DNA of 59,829 nt, taken from NCBI GenBank assembly GCA_017399945.1, contig JAFQAQ010000009.1, positions 1 through 59,829 of the forward strand, written 5' to 3'. A program made the translations under genes and the position numbers. This document shows positions 33,241 to 41,930 of the stretch, one piece after another (within the stretch, counting starts at the first letter, position 1; every line of letters begins with the position of its first letter). Source of the DNA: Clostridia bacterium. Lineage in GTDB: Bacteria > Bacillota > Clostridia > Christensenellales > Borkfalkiaceae. Under the pieces are notes generated by a model. The model worked only from the letters and a program-made list of their open reading frames with translations. It had not been told where the DNA came from and ran no database searches.

Positions 33241-35532
33241 ATGGACTATTCAGCTAAACTTGCAAAACAATTTAACATTCGTGCCGACCATTCGGCAAAC
33301 ATTATCTCGCTTATAGACGAAGGTAACACTATTCCGTTTATAGCAAGATATCGTAAGGAAATGACCGGCTCTTGCGACGACCAAGTGTTAAGAGAATTTT
33401 TCGACAGGCTTAAATATTTAAGAAATCTTGACCAAAGAAAGCAAGAGATTGCCGATTCTATAACCGAACAAGGCAAAATGACCGACGAGATTATGGTTGC
33501 GCTTGCTTCTTGCGAAACGCTTACCGAAGCAGAAGACGTTTATCGTCCTTTCAAACAAAAACGTAAAACTCGCGCGTCGGTTGCTATCGAAAGGGGGTTA
33601 TCTCCACTTGCCGATATTATTCTAGAACAAAAAACGCAAGATATTTCAAAAATTGCAAGCGAGTATATATCCGAAGAAAAGGGCGTTGCCGATAACGAGA
33701 GCGCAATTGCCGGCGCGTTGGATATTATTGCCGAACGCGTTTCGGACGACGCTAATTTAAGAAAGGTTTTGCGTAAAAAACTTACCGATACGGGTATGGT
33801 TGAGTGCAAGCTTTTAGAAAACGAAAACGCAAAGACTTACGATATGTATAAAGACCATAGCGAAAAGATAAGTCTTATACCGTCGCACAGAATTTTGGCT
33901 ATTAACCGTGGCGAAAAGGAAGAGTGCTTAAAAGTTAGTCTTGCAGTAGACGTGGATAGTTTCGTTCAAGAAATCGTTAACGCATACGTTACCGATAACA
34001 ACGAGTGTTCTAATTTAGTTTCAGACGCTTGTAAAGATGCGTTTAATAGACTTATTTTCCCATCGATTGAAAGGGAAGTTCGCAGTGAACTCACCGAAAA
34101 GGCTAGCGAACAAGCGATAAAAATGTTTGAAGTTAACCTTCGTCCGTTACTTCTTCAACCACCACTTAAAGGTAAAATTATAATGGGACTTGACCCTGCG
34201 TATAGAACGGGTTGCAAAATTGCCGTTATTGACGCAGAAGGTAACGTTTTAGATACCACGGTTATCTATCCCACTCCACCACAAAACAAAACCGAAGAAG
34301 CAAAACAAATTCTAACTAAACTTATACTTAAACACGGCGTTCAAGTTATATCTATCGGTAACGGCACGGCAAGTAAAGAATCGGAAATTTTCGTTGCCGA
34401 TTTAATTAAAGATTTGTCCGTTCCCGTAAGTTACGCAGTGGTAAACGAAGCGGGCGCTTCCGTTTATAGCGCAAGTAAACTAGGCGCAGAAGAATTCCCT
34501 GATTTTGACGTTACGCAAAGAAGCGCAGTGTCTATCGCAAGAAGACTTTTAGACCCCTTGGCAGAACTTATTAAAATAGACGTAAAGTCGATTGGCGTTG
34601 GACAATACCAACACGACATGCCCGAAAAACGTTTGGAAGAAGTTTTGGGTGGCGTCGTTGAAGATTGCGTTAACAGCGTTGGCGTTGACCTTAACACGGC
34701 AAGCGCAAGTTTGCTTTCTTACGTTGCGGGACTTAACGGTGGTATCGCTAAAAACATAGTTGAATATAGAAAGACCAAACCCTTTAAGAATAGGGCTGAA
34801 CTTATGCAAGTTAAAAAACTTGGAGAAAAGGCCTTTTTGCAGTGCGCTGGGTTTCTGCGTATACAAGGTGGAGAAATTTTAGATAACACGGGCGTTCACC
34901 CCGAATCTTATAAAGCAGTAGAAAAATTGCTTGATTTCCTTGGATATTCATTAACCGACGTGGCTAACGGCAACGTTAAAGATATTAAAGAAAAAATAGA
35001 AAACGTTGGTTGGGAAAAGGTTGCAAGTAATTGTGATTTGGGTGTTCCCACCCTTAAAGACGTGGTTGCAGAACTAGTTAAACCGGGCAGAGATATCCGT
35101 GACAGTTTGCCAAAACCAATTTTAAGAAGCGACCTTTTGGATTTGTCCGACCTTAAAGAAGGTATGGAAATCAGCGGCACGGTAAGAAACGTTATCGACT
35201 TTGGCGTGTTCGTTGATATCGGCGTTCACCAAGACGGATTAGTTCACATATCGCAAATTTCCGATAACTACGTAAAACACCCGTCGGACGTTCTAAAAGT
35301 AGGCGACGTGGTAAAAGTAAAAGTTCTTGGCGTGGATACGGTTAAAAAGAAAATTTCATTAACGATGAAAACTGCCGACCTTCCACACGGTATAGCCGTA
35401 ACCAATCAAAGAACGGATAGGGAAAGAAAACAATCGCACAAAGAACACCAAAAAGGCAGAGATAACAACGGCGCAAAAACTCAGTCTAAGGAAGAAATGC
35501 TTGCAATGCTTTACAAAAAATTCGGAAGATAG
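33241..35532 (+). CDS. tex: Tex-family S1 RNA-binding protein
   Basis: Conserved RNA-binding protein implicated in transcription processes. Domain order fits Tex: N-terminal helical region, YqgF/RNase H-like domain (LDPAYRTGCKIAVID at about 321), tandem HhH region (VNSVGVDLNTASASLLSYVAGL at about 478), and a C-terminal S1 domain (about 640-708, DFGVFVDIGVHQDGLVHIS). 763 aa is slightly longer than usual, with a basic tail. It follows rarA by 4 bases; the RBS is weak. Confidence 0.94.
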   Translation: MDYSAKLAKQFNIRADHSANIISLIDEGNTIPFIARYRKEMTGSCDDQVLREFFDRLKYLRNLDQRKQEIADSITEQGKMTDEIMVALASCETLTEAEDVYRPFKQKRKTRASVAIERGLSPLADIILEQKTQDISKIASEYISEEKGVADNESAIAGALDIIAERVSDDANLRKVLRKKLTDTGMVECKLLENENAKTYDMYKDHSEKISLIPSHRILAINRGEKEECLKVSLAVDVDSFVQEIVNAYVTDNNECSNLVSDACKDAFNRLIFPSIEREVRSELTEKASEQAIKMFEVNLRPLLLQPPLKGKIIMGLDPAYRTGCKIAVIDAEGNVLDTTVIYPTPPQNKTEEAKQILTKLILKHGVQVISIGNGTASKESEIFVADLIKDLSVPVSYAVVNEAGASVYSASKLGAEEFPDFDVTQRSAVSIARRLLDPLAELIKIDVKSIGVGQYQHDMPEKRLEEVLGGVVEDCVNSVGVDLNTASASLLSYVAGLNGGIAKNIVEYRKTKPFKNRAELMQVKKLGEKAFLQCAGFLRIQGGEILDNTGVHPESYKAVEKLLDFLGYSLTDVANGNVKDIKEKIENVGWEKVASNCDLGVPTLKDVVAELVKPGRDIRDSLPKPILRSDLLDLSDLKEGMEISGTVRNVIDFGVFVDIGVHQDGLVHISQISDNYVKHPSDVLKVGDVVKVKVLGVDTVKKKISLTMKTADLPHGIAVTNQRTDRERKQSHKEHQKGRDNNGAKTQSKEEMLAMLYKKFGR

Positions 35533-35594
35533 GTCGGTTTTTGCTAAAAAACCCACTATCCAAACCGAAAAAGGCAAAAAAGTATTCTCTTTTA

Positions 35595-35623
35595 TTGACA
35601 AGTTGGAAAAATACTTGTAAAAT
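35595..35623 (+). promoter_or_regulatory. Promoter of the cyclophilin-like lipoprotein
   Basis: TTGACA (35595-35600), 17-bp spacer, TAAAAT (35618-35623). Confidence 0.88.
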
Positions 35624-35657
35624 ATACGAGTAATTGATTATTTATTGGAGTATATAA

Positions 35658-36578
35658 ATGAAAAGATTTTTCAAAACCTTAGTTAATTTCGTTGCTACAA
35701 TCATGTTGGTGGTTGCTTGCTTGTCTTTTGCAGGCTGTGGCGAAGACATTACGACGGTTTCACTTAATTTAAACCTTTACGATTATTCGGACAGCGAATA
35801 TTACGAAGCGGAAGACGTTGAAATGTCCATTGATTTTTACGGACATTTAGCACCCAAAACGGTTGAAAAGATGCTTTCTTATGTAAAAGACGGATATTAC
35901 GACGGCGCTCTTTTATATAGAATAGAAGGCTACAAACAAATTATGATGGGTGACTTGGTGCTATCTGGCGGCGCAACCGAAATAGTTACCGGTGAAGACG
36001 GAAGTACCAACATCGTTCAAAACGATATTAAACCCCAACTAGACGGTGAATTTGAAGCCGGCGGTACGGTTGGTTCGGACCTTGTTAACTCAAAAGGTTA
36101 CGTTGGTTTATGGCGTACTTGGAAAAAGGTTGGTTCTAACAACAGTGGTAACAACAAGTTTAACGTTTCCGGTGGATTAAATACCGGTAGAGCAACTTGG
36201 TATATGCCAACTGCAACCGATTCTACTTATAACGGTTTCTTCTGTGTATTCGGGGTTATGGATATGGACGACGAATCTACTACCGAAGCTTTTGCCGCAA
36301 TAGAAGATATTTTTGCAGCTCAAAAGAACTACACCCAATACGTTATTTATTTTACCGGTGAATACGACGAAAACAAAGTAGACCAAAATCACGGTCTTAC
36401 CTATCACTGTGTAACCAAAGAATACTTTGATTCGCTTTCTGGCGACCAAGTTGAAGCACTTGGTATTTTCCAAGCAGAAATCGGTCAACTTGAATGTTAT
36501 AACCAATACACCATACAAGTTGCAAACAACGCAAACGGCAGTTGTGGCGCTATGATAAAATCAGCAAAAATCGCTTAG
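35658..36578 (+). CDS. Cyclophilin-like lipoprotein, divergent, 306 aa
   Basis: Lipid-anchored exported protein: signal peptide ending SFAGC (Cys at about 27). The mature part resembles a cyclophilin-type peptidyl-prolyl isomerase: APKTVEKMLSYVKDGYYDGALLYRI followed by a GD strand, and GFFCVFGVMD later. The catalytic Arg region is weak (YRIEGYK rather than F-H-R-V), and inserts separate the strands, so isomerase activity is uncertain. GGAG is 8-9 bp before the ATG. Monocistronic between its own promoter and a strong terminator. The role is probably folding or maintenance of exported proteins, by inference. Confidence 0.8.
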   Translation: MKRFFKTLVNFVATIMLVVACLSFAGCGEDITTVSLNLNLYDYSDSEYYEAEDVEMSIDFYGHLAPKTVEKMLSYVKDGYYDGALLYRIEGYKQIMMGDLVLSGGATEIVTGEDGSTNIVQNDIKPQLDGEFEAGGTVGSDLVNSKGYVGLWRTWKKVGSNNSGNNKFNVSGGLNTGRATWYMPTATDSTYNGFFCVFGVMDMDDESTTEAFAAIEDIFAAQKNYTQYVIYFTGEYDENKVDQNHGLTYHCVTKEYFDSLSGDQVEALGIFQAEIGQLECYNQYTIQVANNANGSCGAMIKSAKIA

Positions 36579-36596
36579 TTTATAAAATATAATACA

Positions 36597-36630
36597 ATCC
36601 CCCTAAACGAAAGTTTAGGGGGATTTTTTA
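36597..36630 (+). terminator. Terminator after the cyclophilin-like gene
   Basis: A 12-bp stem (ATCCCCCTAAAC with its complement) with a GAAA loop, then T-run. Confidence 0.93.
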
Positions 36631-36643
36631 TGATTAAACAGGT

Positions 36644-37567
36644 TTATTCTAAGGTTAAATTAGTTATTTTTCTATCTAAAAAGGTTATAGATAATCTTTT
36701 TATACTATAAAGATTTTTATTTTTTTTATATATAAGCCCAACTCCGTCGGCAAACGGTGGTAGGGGACACGTTCCGATAAAATTCCCCAAATATCCGTTT
36801 AGTTTATCCTTGTTTTTAATAACGTTATCGGCTAAAAATTTATCTACGTTTCCACCCACCAAAAGTTCTTCGGCAAAAGCAAAAGGTAAAATTTCTTGTG
36901 GGAGTTGGTCTACGTTAAACTCATCTTTAACGCAAACGGTTTTGTTTTTGGTTTTAAGTTCGCCACCAAAATACTCGTATTCGGTGGTGACTTGGTGATT
37001 AGCAATATCAAAAAAGTTTTGTTGCACGCGAAAAGGGTTAGTGGTTATGCGCTCTGCGTTTCCACCCAAAAATTTTGTGATACTACCTTCTAGTTTATAC
37101 ACCCCGTAAAATACGGGCGATTGGTTGTAGGTTATAAGCAAAAGATTGTCGTTAAAAAGAGGTGTAAACTCGCAACTATCCACCTTAAAATCAAGTTGCT
37201 CGCAATAAAAATCGTTTGGAGTTTGCAAGGAAAGTTTGTATCCGTTATCCGTATAAACGGTTACGCTAGCACGGTTAAAGTTTCGTTGGTTTATGACGCC
37301 AAGATGGTTTATTAAATTGGGTAACCGAAAGTAAACGATAACTGCGTTTAGGCTAGTTACCACGGTCAAATTTTCGGGTGGGTTTTGCAAAATTTGGTCG
37401 TTTAAAACAAAACAAACGGGAAAGTTTTGCCCGTCTAGTGGACAAAACTCTATAAAACTATCCATTTTTGTTTTGGGAAAACAAGTGGGGGTTGGCGAGA
37501 TTATACCCAAAAACTCACCGTCGATTTTAAGCGCGCTCGTCTTGTCGGCGCAAAAATAATAAAGCAT
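36644..37567 (-). CDS. Uncharacterised protein, 307 aa
   Basis: Family not recognised. No membrane helix or signal peptide. The sequence looks beta-rich, with alternating hydrophobic residues and many Phe, Asn and Leu, and no obvious catalytic motif. Two stretches stand out: GEFLGIISPTPTCFP near residue 20 and GNFIGTCPLPPFADGVGLIY near 260. Codon use fits the neighbours. It is divergent from the RsfA-like regulator at 37639 across a 70-base gap, so a shared control region is possible. No clear RBS; the start is the first in-frame ATG. Confidence 0.65.
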   Translation of the reverse strand: MLYYFCADKTSALKIDGEFLGIISPTPTCFPKTKMDSFIEFCPLDGQNFPVCFVLNDQILQNPPENLTVVTSLNAVIVYFRLPNLINHLGVINQRNFNRASVTVYTDNGYKLSLQTPNDFYCEQLDFKVDSCEFTPLFNDNLLLITYNQSPVFYGVYKLEGSITKFLGGNAERITTNPFRVQQNFFDIANHQVTTEYEYFGGELKTKNKTVCVKDEFNVDQLPQEILPFAFAEELLVGGNVDKFLADNVIKNKDKLNGYLGNFIGTCPLPPFADGVGLIYKKNKNLYSIKRLSITFLDRKITNLTLE

Positions 37568-37638
37568 TTATAAGATGGTATGTATATTTTAAGATTATTA
37601 TGTCAAAAATCCTGTAAACGAAATTTTAAGGAGTTTAT

Positions 37639-38277
37639 ATGGAAAAATTTTACGGATTTAGAATTAACGACCTAAGAAGTCTAGCAGAGTATCTTAGCTT
37701 AAACCCACAAACTTCGCTTAACGAGTTGTTTAACGAGTATTCGGCAAAGACGGGTAAAGCGCGTGGCACGGTAAGAAATCTTTATTACGCGCTAGTTAAA
37801 CTATGTGAAAAAGACAAGGAGTTTTGCAATACTTATTTTAAGAAAAGTCCCCCAAAAGCCGTCAAAATAAAAGCCTTTTCTGCCGAACAGGAAGATTGGC
37901 TGTTAGAAAACGTTTTATCTAAAACGGCGTCTGGGAGTTCTGTGCGTCACGCCGTTTTAGAACTTGCAAACGGCGATTCTACCCTTGCCCTTCGCTATCA
38001 AAACAAATATCGCAGTTTGTGCGCGCTAAAACCCCAAAAAGTAAAAGAATTCACCTTGCGAATGGGCGCTGACGACAAAAAGACCAAAATAACCGATATT
38101 ATCCCCGAAACTTCTCTTTATAAACTTAAAAGAGAGATAAATTCTCTGGTGGGAAGGGTTAGCGAAAAGGTTAGAAAGGAAAACGAATACCTTCGCGCAA
38201 GGGTTAGTTTTTTGCAAGCTGAAAACATAAGGCTAAATTCCATTTTATACGGAAACCCAAACTCCTTCGTTCAGTAA
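37639..38277 (+). CDS. RsfA-like Myb/SANT-type regulator with a C-terminal coiled coil, 212 aa
   Basis: Putative DNA-binding protein. A central Myb/SANT-like segment FSAEQEDWLLENVLSKTASG ... ALRYQNKYRSL (about residues 76-124) recalls the prespore regulator RsfA and similar clostridial proteins. The N-terminal 60 residues look helical (LAEYLSLNPQTSLNELF, a second possible HTH). The C-terminus (about 160-205) is a leucine-spaced coiled coil (ENEYLRARVSFLQAENIRL). AAGGAG is well spaced. A sporulation role is inferred from resemblance only. Confidence 0.65.
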   Translation: MEKFYGFRINDLRSLAEYLSLNPQTSLNELFNEYSAKTGKARGTVRNLYYALVKLCEKDKEFCNTYFKKSPPKAVKIKAFSAEQEDWLLENVLSKTASGSSVRHAVLELANGDSTLALRYQNKYRSLCALKPQKVKEFTLRMGADDKKTKITDIIPETSLYKLKREINSLVGRVSEKVRKENEYLRARVSFLQAENIRLNSILYGNPNSFVQ

Positions 38278-38303
38278 AATCGGGTATTAATAAAAAATTA
38301 ATT

Positions 38304-38332
38304 GTGTTTTTAAAGGCGATGTTGTATAATAT
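38304..38332 (+). promoter_or_regulatory. Promoter of the alpha-oxoamine synthase
   Basis: TTGTGT, 17-bp spacer, TATAAT ending near 38332; coordinates good to a base or two. Confidence 0.7.
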
Positions 38333-38379
38333 TTTTTAAGAGCGAGTAAATAGCACTAATTAAAAGGGAAGAATATTAT

Positions 38380-39570
38380 ATGGATTTATTTAAAAAATGT
38401 ATGGAATACGACGCCGTTGAACAATTAAAAAAGGCGGACGTTTACCCTTACTTTCATAAACTAGAAACCAAGCAAAACCCACAAGTAGTTATGGAAGGCA
38501 AGGATATTATAATGATAGGCTCTAACAACTATTTAGGTCTTACTTCTCATCCGGAAGTTATCGAAGCGGGCGTAAAGGCGATAGAGCAGTTTGGTTCGGG
38601 CTGTTCGGGCAGCAGGTTTCTTAACGGAACGCTTACCACCCACGTTCAACTAGAAAAAGAACTTGCCGAATTTTTATGCAAGGAAGACGTTGTGACCTTT
38701 TCCACCGGCTTTCAAAGTAATTTGGGTATTATAAGCGCGCTCGTTGGAAGAACTGATTATATCATTTCGGACAAGGAAAACCACGCCAGCATTTACGACG
38801 GGTGCAGACTTTCTTTTGGCAAAACCTTGCGTTATAACCACTCTGATATGGAAGACTTGGAACGCCAATTAAAATCCGTTCCCGACACGGCGGGCATACT
38901 TATCGTAACCGACGGCGTGTTTAGTATGGGTGGAGATATTTGTAAACTACCAAAAATCGTTGAACTTGCCAAAAAGTACGGTGCAAGGGTGATGGTTGAC
39001 GACGCGCACGCGCTAGGCGTTTTGGGTGAACACGGACGCGGTACGGCAGAACACTTCGGACTTGAAAAGGAAGTTGATATTTATATGGGCACTTTCTCTA
39101 AATCCCTAGCAAGTCTTGGCGGATATATGGCTGCAAGCAAACGAGTATGCGAATACGTAAGACATAATTCCCGTCCCTTTATTTTTTCGGCTAGCATAAC
39201 CCCCGCAAGCGTTGCTTGCGCAAGAAAGGCGCTAGAAATATTAAAAAGAGAACCAAATCGCGTTGTGGATCTTAAAAACATAAGCAACTATATGCGTTCT
39301 GCGCTTAAAAAACAAGGCGTTGACCTTATAGAAAACGACCAAACCCCCATTATACCTATATATACTTACACTAATCTACGCACTTTTACTGCTTGTAAAA
39401 TGCTTTTTGAACGTGGCGTTTACGTAAATTCCACCATTTCACCTGCAGTTCCCGTAGGAAAAAGCTTGCTTAGAACTAGTTATATGGCAACCCACACCCA
39501 AGAACAAATGGATATTGCCGCAAAACACATTAAATGCGTGCTTGAACAAACCAAGCATATTACCGATTAA
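38380..39570 (+). CDS. Alpha-oxoamine synthase (serine palmitoyltransferase-like)
   Basis: PLP enzyme joining an amino acid to an acyl-CoA. The PLP lysine is in GTFSKSLASLGG (about residues 236-247). SNNYLGL, GSGCSGSRFLNGT, DDAHALGVLGEHGRG and the late MATHTQEQ are all present. 396 aa is standard. The family includes BioF, Kbl, HemA and Spt. The SRFLNGTL-HVQLEKELAEF, TDYIISDKENHASI and FSASITPAS segments look closest to bacterial serine palmitoyltransferases. No bio, tdh or lipid genes are adjacent, so substrate is undetermined. RBS AAGGGA. Confidence 0.85.
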   Translation: MDLFKKCMEYDAVEQLKKADVYPYFHKLETKQNPQVVMEGKDIIMIGSNNYLGLTSHPEVIEAGVKAIEQFGSGCSGSRFLNGTLTTHVQLEKELAEFLCKEDVVTFSTGFQSNLGIISALVGRTDYIISDKENHASIYDGCRLSFGKTLRYNHSDMEDLERQLKSVPDTAGILIVTDGVFSMGGDICKLPKIVELAKKYGARVMVDDAHALGVLGEHGRGTAEHFGLEKEVDIYMGTFSKSLASLGGYMAASKRVCEYVRHNSRPFIFSASITPASVACARKALEILKREPNRVVDLKNISNYMRSALKKQGVDLIENDQTPIIPIYTYTNLRTFTACKMLFERGVYVNSTISPAVPVGKSLLRTSYMATHTQEQMDIAAKHIKCVLEQTKHITD

Positions 39571-39589
39571 CGTAAACTGTTAAACCAAC

Positions 39590-39624
39590 ACGCCGTGAAA
39601 AATATTTTTCACGGCGTATTTTTT
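39590..39624 (+). terminator. Terminator after the oxoamine synthase
   Basis: Perfect 14-bp inverted repeat (39590-39603 with 39604-39617), then T-run. Confidence 0.9.
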
Positions 39625-39625
39625 G

Positions 39626-39654
39626 TTGACATAAGACTAATATTATATTAAAAT
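39626..39654 (+). promoter_or_regulatory. isc operon promoter
   Basis: TTGACA (39626-39631), 17-bp spacer, TAAAAT (39649-39654). Confidence 0.85.
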
Positions 39655-39657
39655 ATA

Positions 39658-39680
39658 ATTGCAACCAAAAAGGTTGCAAT
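39658..39680. promoter_or_regulatory. Palindromic site at the isc transcription start
   Basis: Perfect 9-bp arms (ATTGCAACC and complement) around AAAAA, overlapping the expected start of transcription. Probable binding site of the Rrf2 regulator encoded just after it. Confidence 0.7.
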
Positions 39681-39691
39681 TGGAGAAAGGT

Positions 39692-40093
39692 ATGAAATTG
39701 TCTTCCAAAACCAAATACGGAATAAAGGCTTGTCATTTTTTGGGGATTAACTACCAAAAAACGCACGTTTCGGCAAGCACGCTAGAAAATTACATACAAG
39801 TTTCCGGCAAGTATTTGGAAAAGATTATGCGCATGTTATCGGCAAGGAATATCGTTTCGGCAACACGTGGCGCTAACGGTGGGTATACTCTTGCTCGTTC
39901 GCCCGAACAAATCACTATTGGCGAAATAGTTCGCGCGCTAGAAGACGATATGGAAATTATAGAATGCGTAAAAGAAGACGCAAAATGCAAATGCTGTCCG
40001 TCGAGTGGGGTGTGGAAACGCCTTTACGACGGCATAAACCAAATTCTCGACGATATGACCTTGCAACAAATGATTAATGGAGAATTACATTAA
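39692..40093 (+). CDS. Rrf2-family Fe-S-sensing regulator (IscR-like)
   Basis: Winged-HTH repressor. The N-terminal HTH (about residues 1-65, VSASTLENYIQVSGKYLEKIMRML) and wing ATRGANGGYTLAR are typical of Rrf2 proteins. A cysteine cluster CVKEDAKCKCC (about residues 92-102) is placed like the [2Fe-2S] ligands of IscR. 133 aa is usual. The ATG at 39692 follows GGAGAAAGG. It is the first gene of iscS-iscU and probably autoregulates through the palindrome overlapping its transcription start, sensing Fe-S status. Confidence 0.9.
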   Translation: MKLSSKTKYGIKACHFLGINYQKTHVSASTLENYIQVSGKYLEKIMRMLSARNIVSATRGANGGYTLARSPEQITIGEIVRALEDDMEIIECVKEDAKCKCCPSSGVWKRLYDGINQILDDMTLQQMINGELH

Positions 40094-40104
40094 CGGAGAA
40101 CGCT

Positions 40105-41295
40105 ATGATTAAAAAGCCTATTTATTTCGATCACGCGGCGACCACGCCGGTAGATCCAGCCGTTTTAGAAAAAATGTTACCTTACTTTACCCAAGTTTAC
40201 GGCAACGCCAACAGTCAACACGTTTTTGGCAGGCAAGCCGTTTCGGCAGTGGATAAAGCAAGGGACGATATTGCAAGTTTTATCGGTTGTAAGCCAAGCG
40301 AATTATATTTTACTTCGGGTGGCACGGAAGCTGATAACTGGGCGCTTCGCGGGGGTGCTTATTCGGATAGAAAAAAGGGTAAGCATATAGTTATAAGCCC
40401 AATCGAGCATGCGGCAATGCTTTCCACTGCAAAAGAACTTGTTAAAGAAGGGTTCGTGGTTGATTATATGAAGGTGGACGAGTTTGGGGTGGTTGATTTA
40501 GAGCACCTTAAAAGCATAGTAACCGACCAAACGATTTTCGTTGGTTGTATGATGGCTAATAACGAAGTCGGCACGATAGAACCTATAAAAGAAATTGCTA
40601 AAATCGCCCACGAACACAACGCAATTATGTTTACTGACGCAGTTCAAGCGGCAGGCGTTTTGGATATTAACGTAAAAGAACTAGACGTCGATATGATGAG
40701 TATGAGTTCGCACAAGATTTACGGACCGAAAGGCGTTGGCGCTTTGTATATTAAAAACGGATTGAGAATAAAAAATCTTATCTCGGGTGGGCATCAAGAA
40801 CGCACCAAGCGTGGCGGAACTACCAACGTTGCGGGAGTGGTTGGTTTTGCAGAGGCTTTCCGTATCGCTATGGAAAATAGAGAGCAAAACAACGCCCACG
40901 TAACTATGCTTAGGGATAGATTTATATCAAGAATATTAAATGAAATCCCTTACGTTAAATTAAACGGCGCAACGGGAGATAAAAGGTTGCCTGCAAACGC
41001 AGATTTTTCCTTTGAGTTTATCGAAGGGGAGTCTATCTTGTTTAGTTTAGACTTAGAAGGAATTGCCGTTTCGTCGGGCTCTGCGTGTTCGTCCGGTTCG
41101 TTAGAGCCTTCGCACGTTCTTTTGGCGCTCGGCGTAGAAGAAGCGTTGGCGCACGGCTCTATAAGGTTTTCTTTCGGCAAACACAACACGGTAGAACAAG
41201 TTGATTATGCCGTTAACGTTATAAAATATGAAGTTAATAGATTGAGGGAAATGTCCCCGTTATTCAATGCAAAAGGAGAAATTAAAAATGTATAA
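40105..41295 (+). CDS. iscS: Cysteine desulfurase (NifS/IscS)
   Basis: PLP enzyme that takes sulfur from cysteine for Fe-S assembly. Motifs: DHAATTPVD (N-terminus), the PLP lysine in SSHKIYGPKG (about residue 203), and the active-site Cys in SSGSACSSGSLEPSHVL (about 326). 396 aa is normal. Follows the Rrf2 gene by 11 bases and overlaps the scaffold gene by 8, making a complete minimal ISC operon. Confidence 0.96.
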   Translation: MIKKPIYFDHAATTPVDPAVLEKMLPYFTQVYGNANSQHVFGRQAVSAVDKARDDIASFIGCKPSELYFTSGGTEADNWALRGGAYSDRKKGKHIVISPIEHAAMLSTAKELVKEGFVVDYMKVDEFGVVDLEHLKSIVTDQTIFVGCMMANNEVGTIEPIKEIAKIAHEHNAIMFTDAVQAAGVLDINVKELDVDMMSMSSHKIYGPKGVGALYIKNGLRIKNLISGGHQERTKRGGTTNVAGVVGFAEAFRIAMENREQNNAHVTMLRDRFISRILNEIPYVKLNGATGDKRLPANADFSFEFIEGESILFSLDLEGIAVSSGSACSSGSLEPSHVLLALGVEEALAHGSIRFSFGKHNTVEQVDYAVNVIKYEVNRLREMSPLFNAKGEIKNV

Positions 41296-41656
41296 CGAAA
41301 GCGTAATGGAAGTATTCCGTAACCCTAAAAACGTTGGTGAAATAGAAAACCCGTCTGGCGTTGGCACGGTGGGTAACGCAAGTTGTGGGGATATAATGCA
41401 AATATCTCTTAAAATAGAAAACGATATTATAGTAGACGCAAAATTCAAAACTTTTGGTTGTGCGGCTGCAATTGCAACCAGTTCCACTGCAACCGAAATG
41501 ATTAAAGGTCTTTCGGTAGACGAAGCCTTAAAGATAACCAACAAAAAGGTTGTTGAAGTGCTTGGTGGTTTGCCCGCGCAAAAACTGCATTGTTCTGTTT
41601 TAGCCGAAGAAGCCATACAAAAGGCAATAGAAGACTATCGCTCTAAACAAAAATAA
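41288..41656 (+). CDS. iscU: Fe-S cluster scaffold (IscU/NifU N-terminal type)
   Basis: Scaffold on which [2Fe-2S] clusters are built with the desulfurase. The three ligand cysteines are at GNASCGD, FGCAA and LHCSV. 122 aa is the usual IscU length. The start at 41288 (MYNESV) is set by AAAGGAG; a frame starting earlier inside iscS is rejected. Overlaps the end of iscS. Confidence 0.95.
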   Translation: MYNESVMEVFRNPKNVGEIENPSGVGTVGNASCGDIMQISLKIENDIIVDAKFKTFGCAAAIATSSTATEMIKGLSVDEALKITNKKVVEVLGGLPAQKLHCSVLAEEAIQKAIEDYRSKQK

Positions 41657-41686
41657 AAAAGATATTCAATTTAGATTGTCCTTATC

Positions 41687-41715
41687 GTATAAAAATTTTT
41701 TCTCTACGCATAATA
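41687..41715 (+). promoter_or_regulatory. Forespore (SigG/SigF-type) promoter (predicted)
   Basis: GTATA (41687-41691), 17-bp spacer, CATAATA (41709-41715), a very good SigG match. Confidence 0.6.
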
Positions 41716-41731
41716 CGGCTAGGGGGAAGTT

Positions 41732-41896
41732 ATGAACGACAAGTTTTTTATGGGCGTGATTTTAGGCATGCTTGGTGGCGCTATTATAACCACCAACTCG
41801 GCAAAGGCTCGCCAAATGATTAAAGACGGTCAAACCGAAGTTTCTAAAAAGGTTTCGCAAATGGCAAAACCTAAAAAATCCACCCAAACAAAATAA
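41732..41896 (+). CDS. Small membrane-anchored protein, 54 aa, probably sporulation-expressed
   Basis: A short frame with a Gly-rich N-terminal hydrophobic segment (MGVILGMLGGAIITT, about residues 7-21) and a basic, Lys/Gln-rich tail. It resembles the short YtxH-like single-helix proteins in form only. GGGGGA lies 4-5 bp before the ATG. The promoter has forespore form, so expression in the developing spore is predicted. A bidirectional terminator follows. Function unknown. Confidence 0.75.
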   Translation: MNDKFFMGVILGMLGGAIITTNSAKARQMIKDGQTEVSKKVSQMAKPKKSTQTK

Positions 41897-41930
41897 AAAA
41901 AGCAAGGAAAAATCCTTGCTTTATTTTTTT
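41893..41930. terminator. Bidirectional terminator
   Basis: AGCAAGGA/TCCTTGCT stem with A-run before and T-rich run after; shared by the 41732 gene and the minus-strand XRE gene, whose end it overlaps. Confidence 0.88.
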
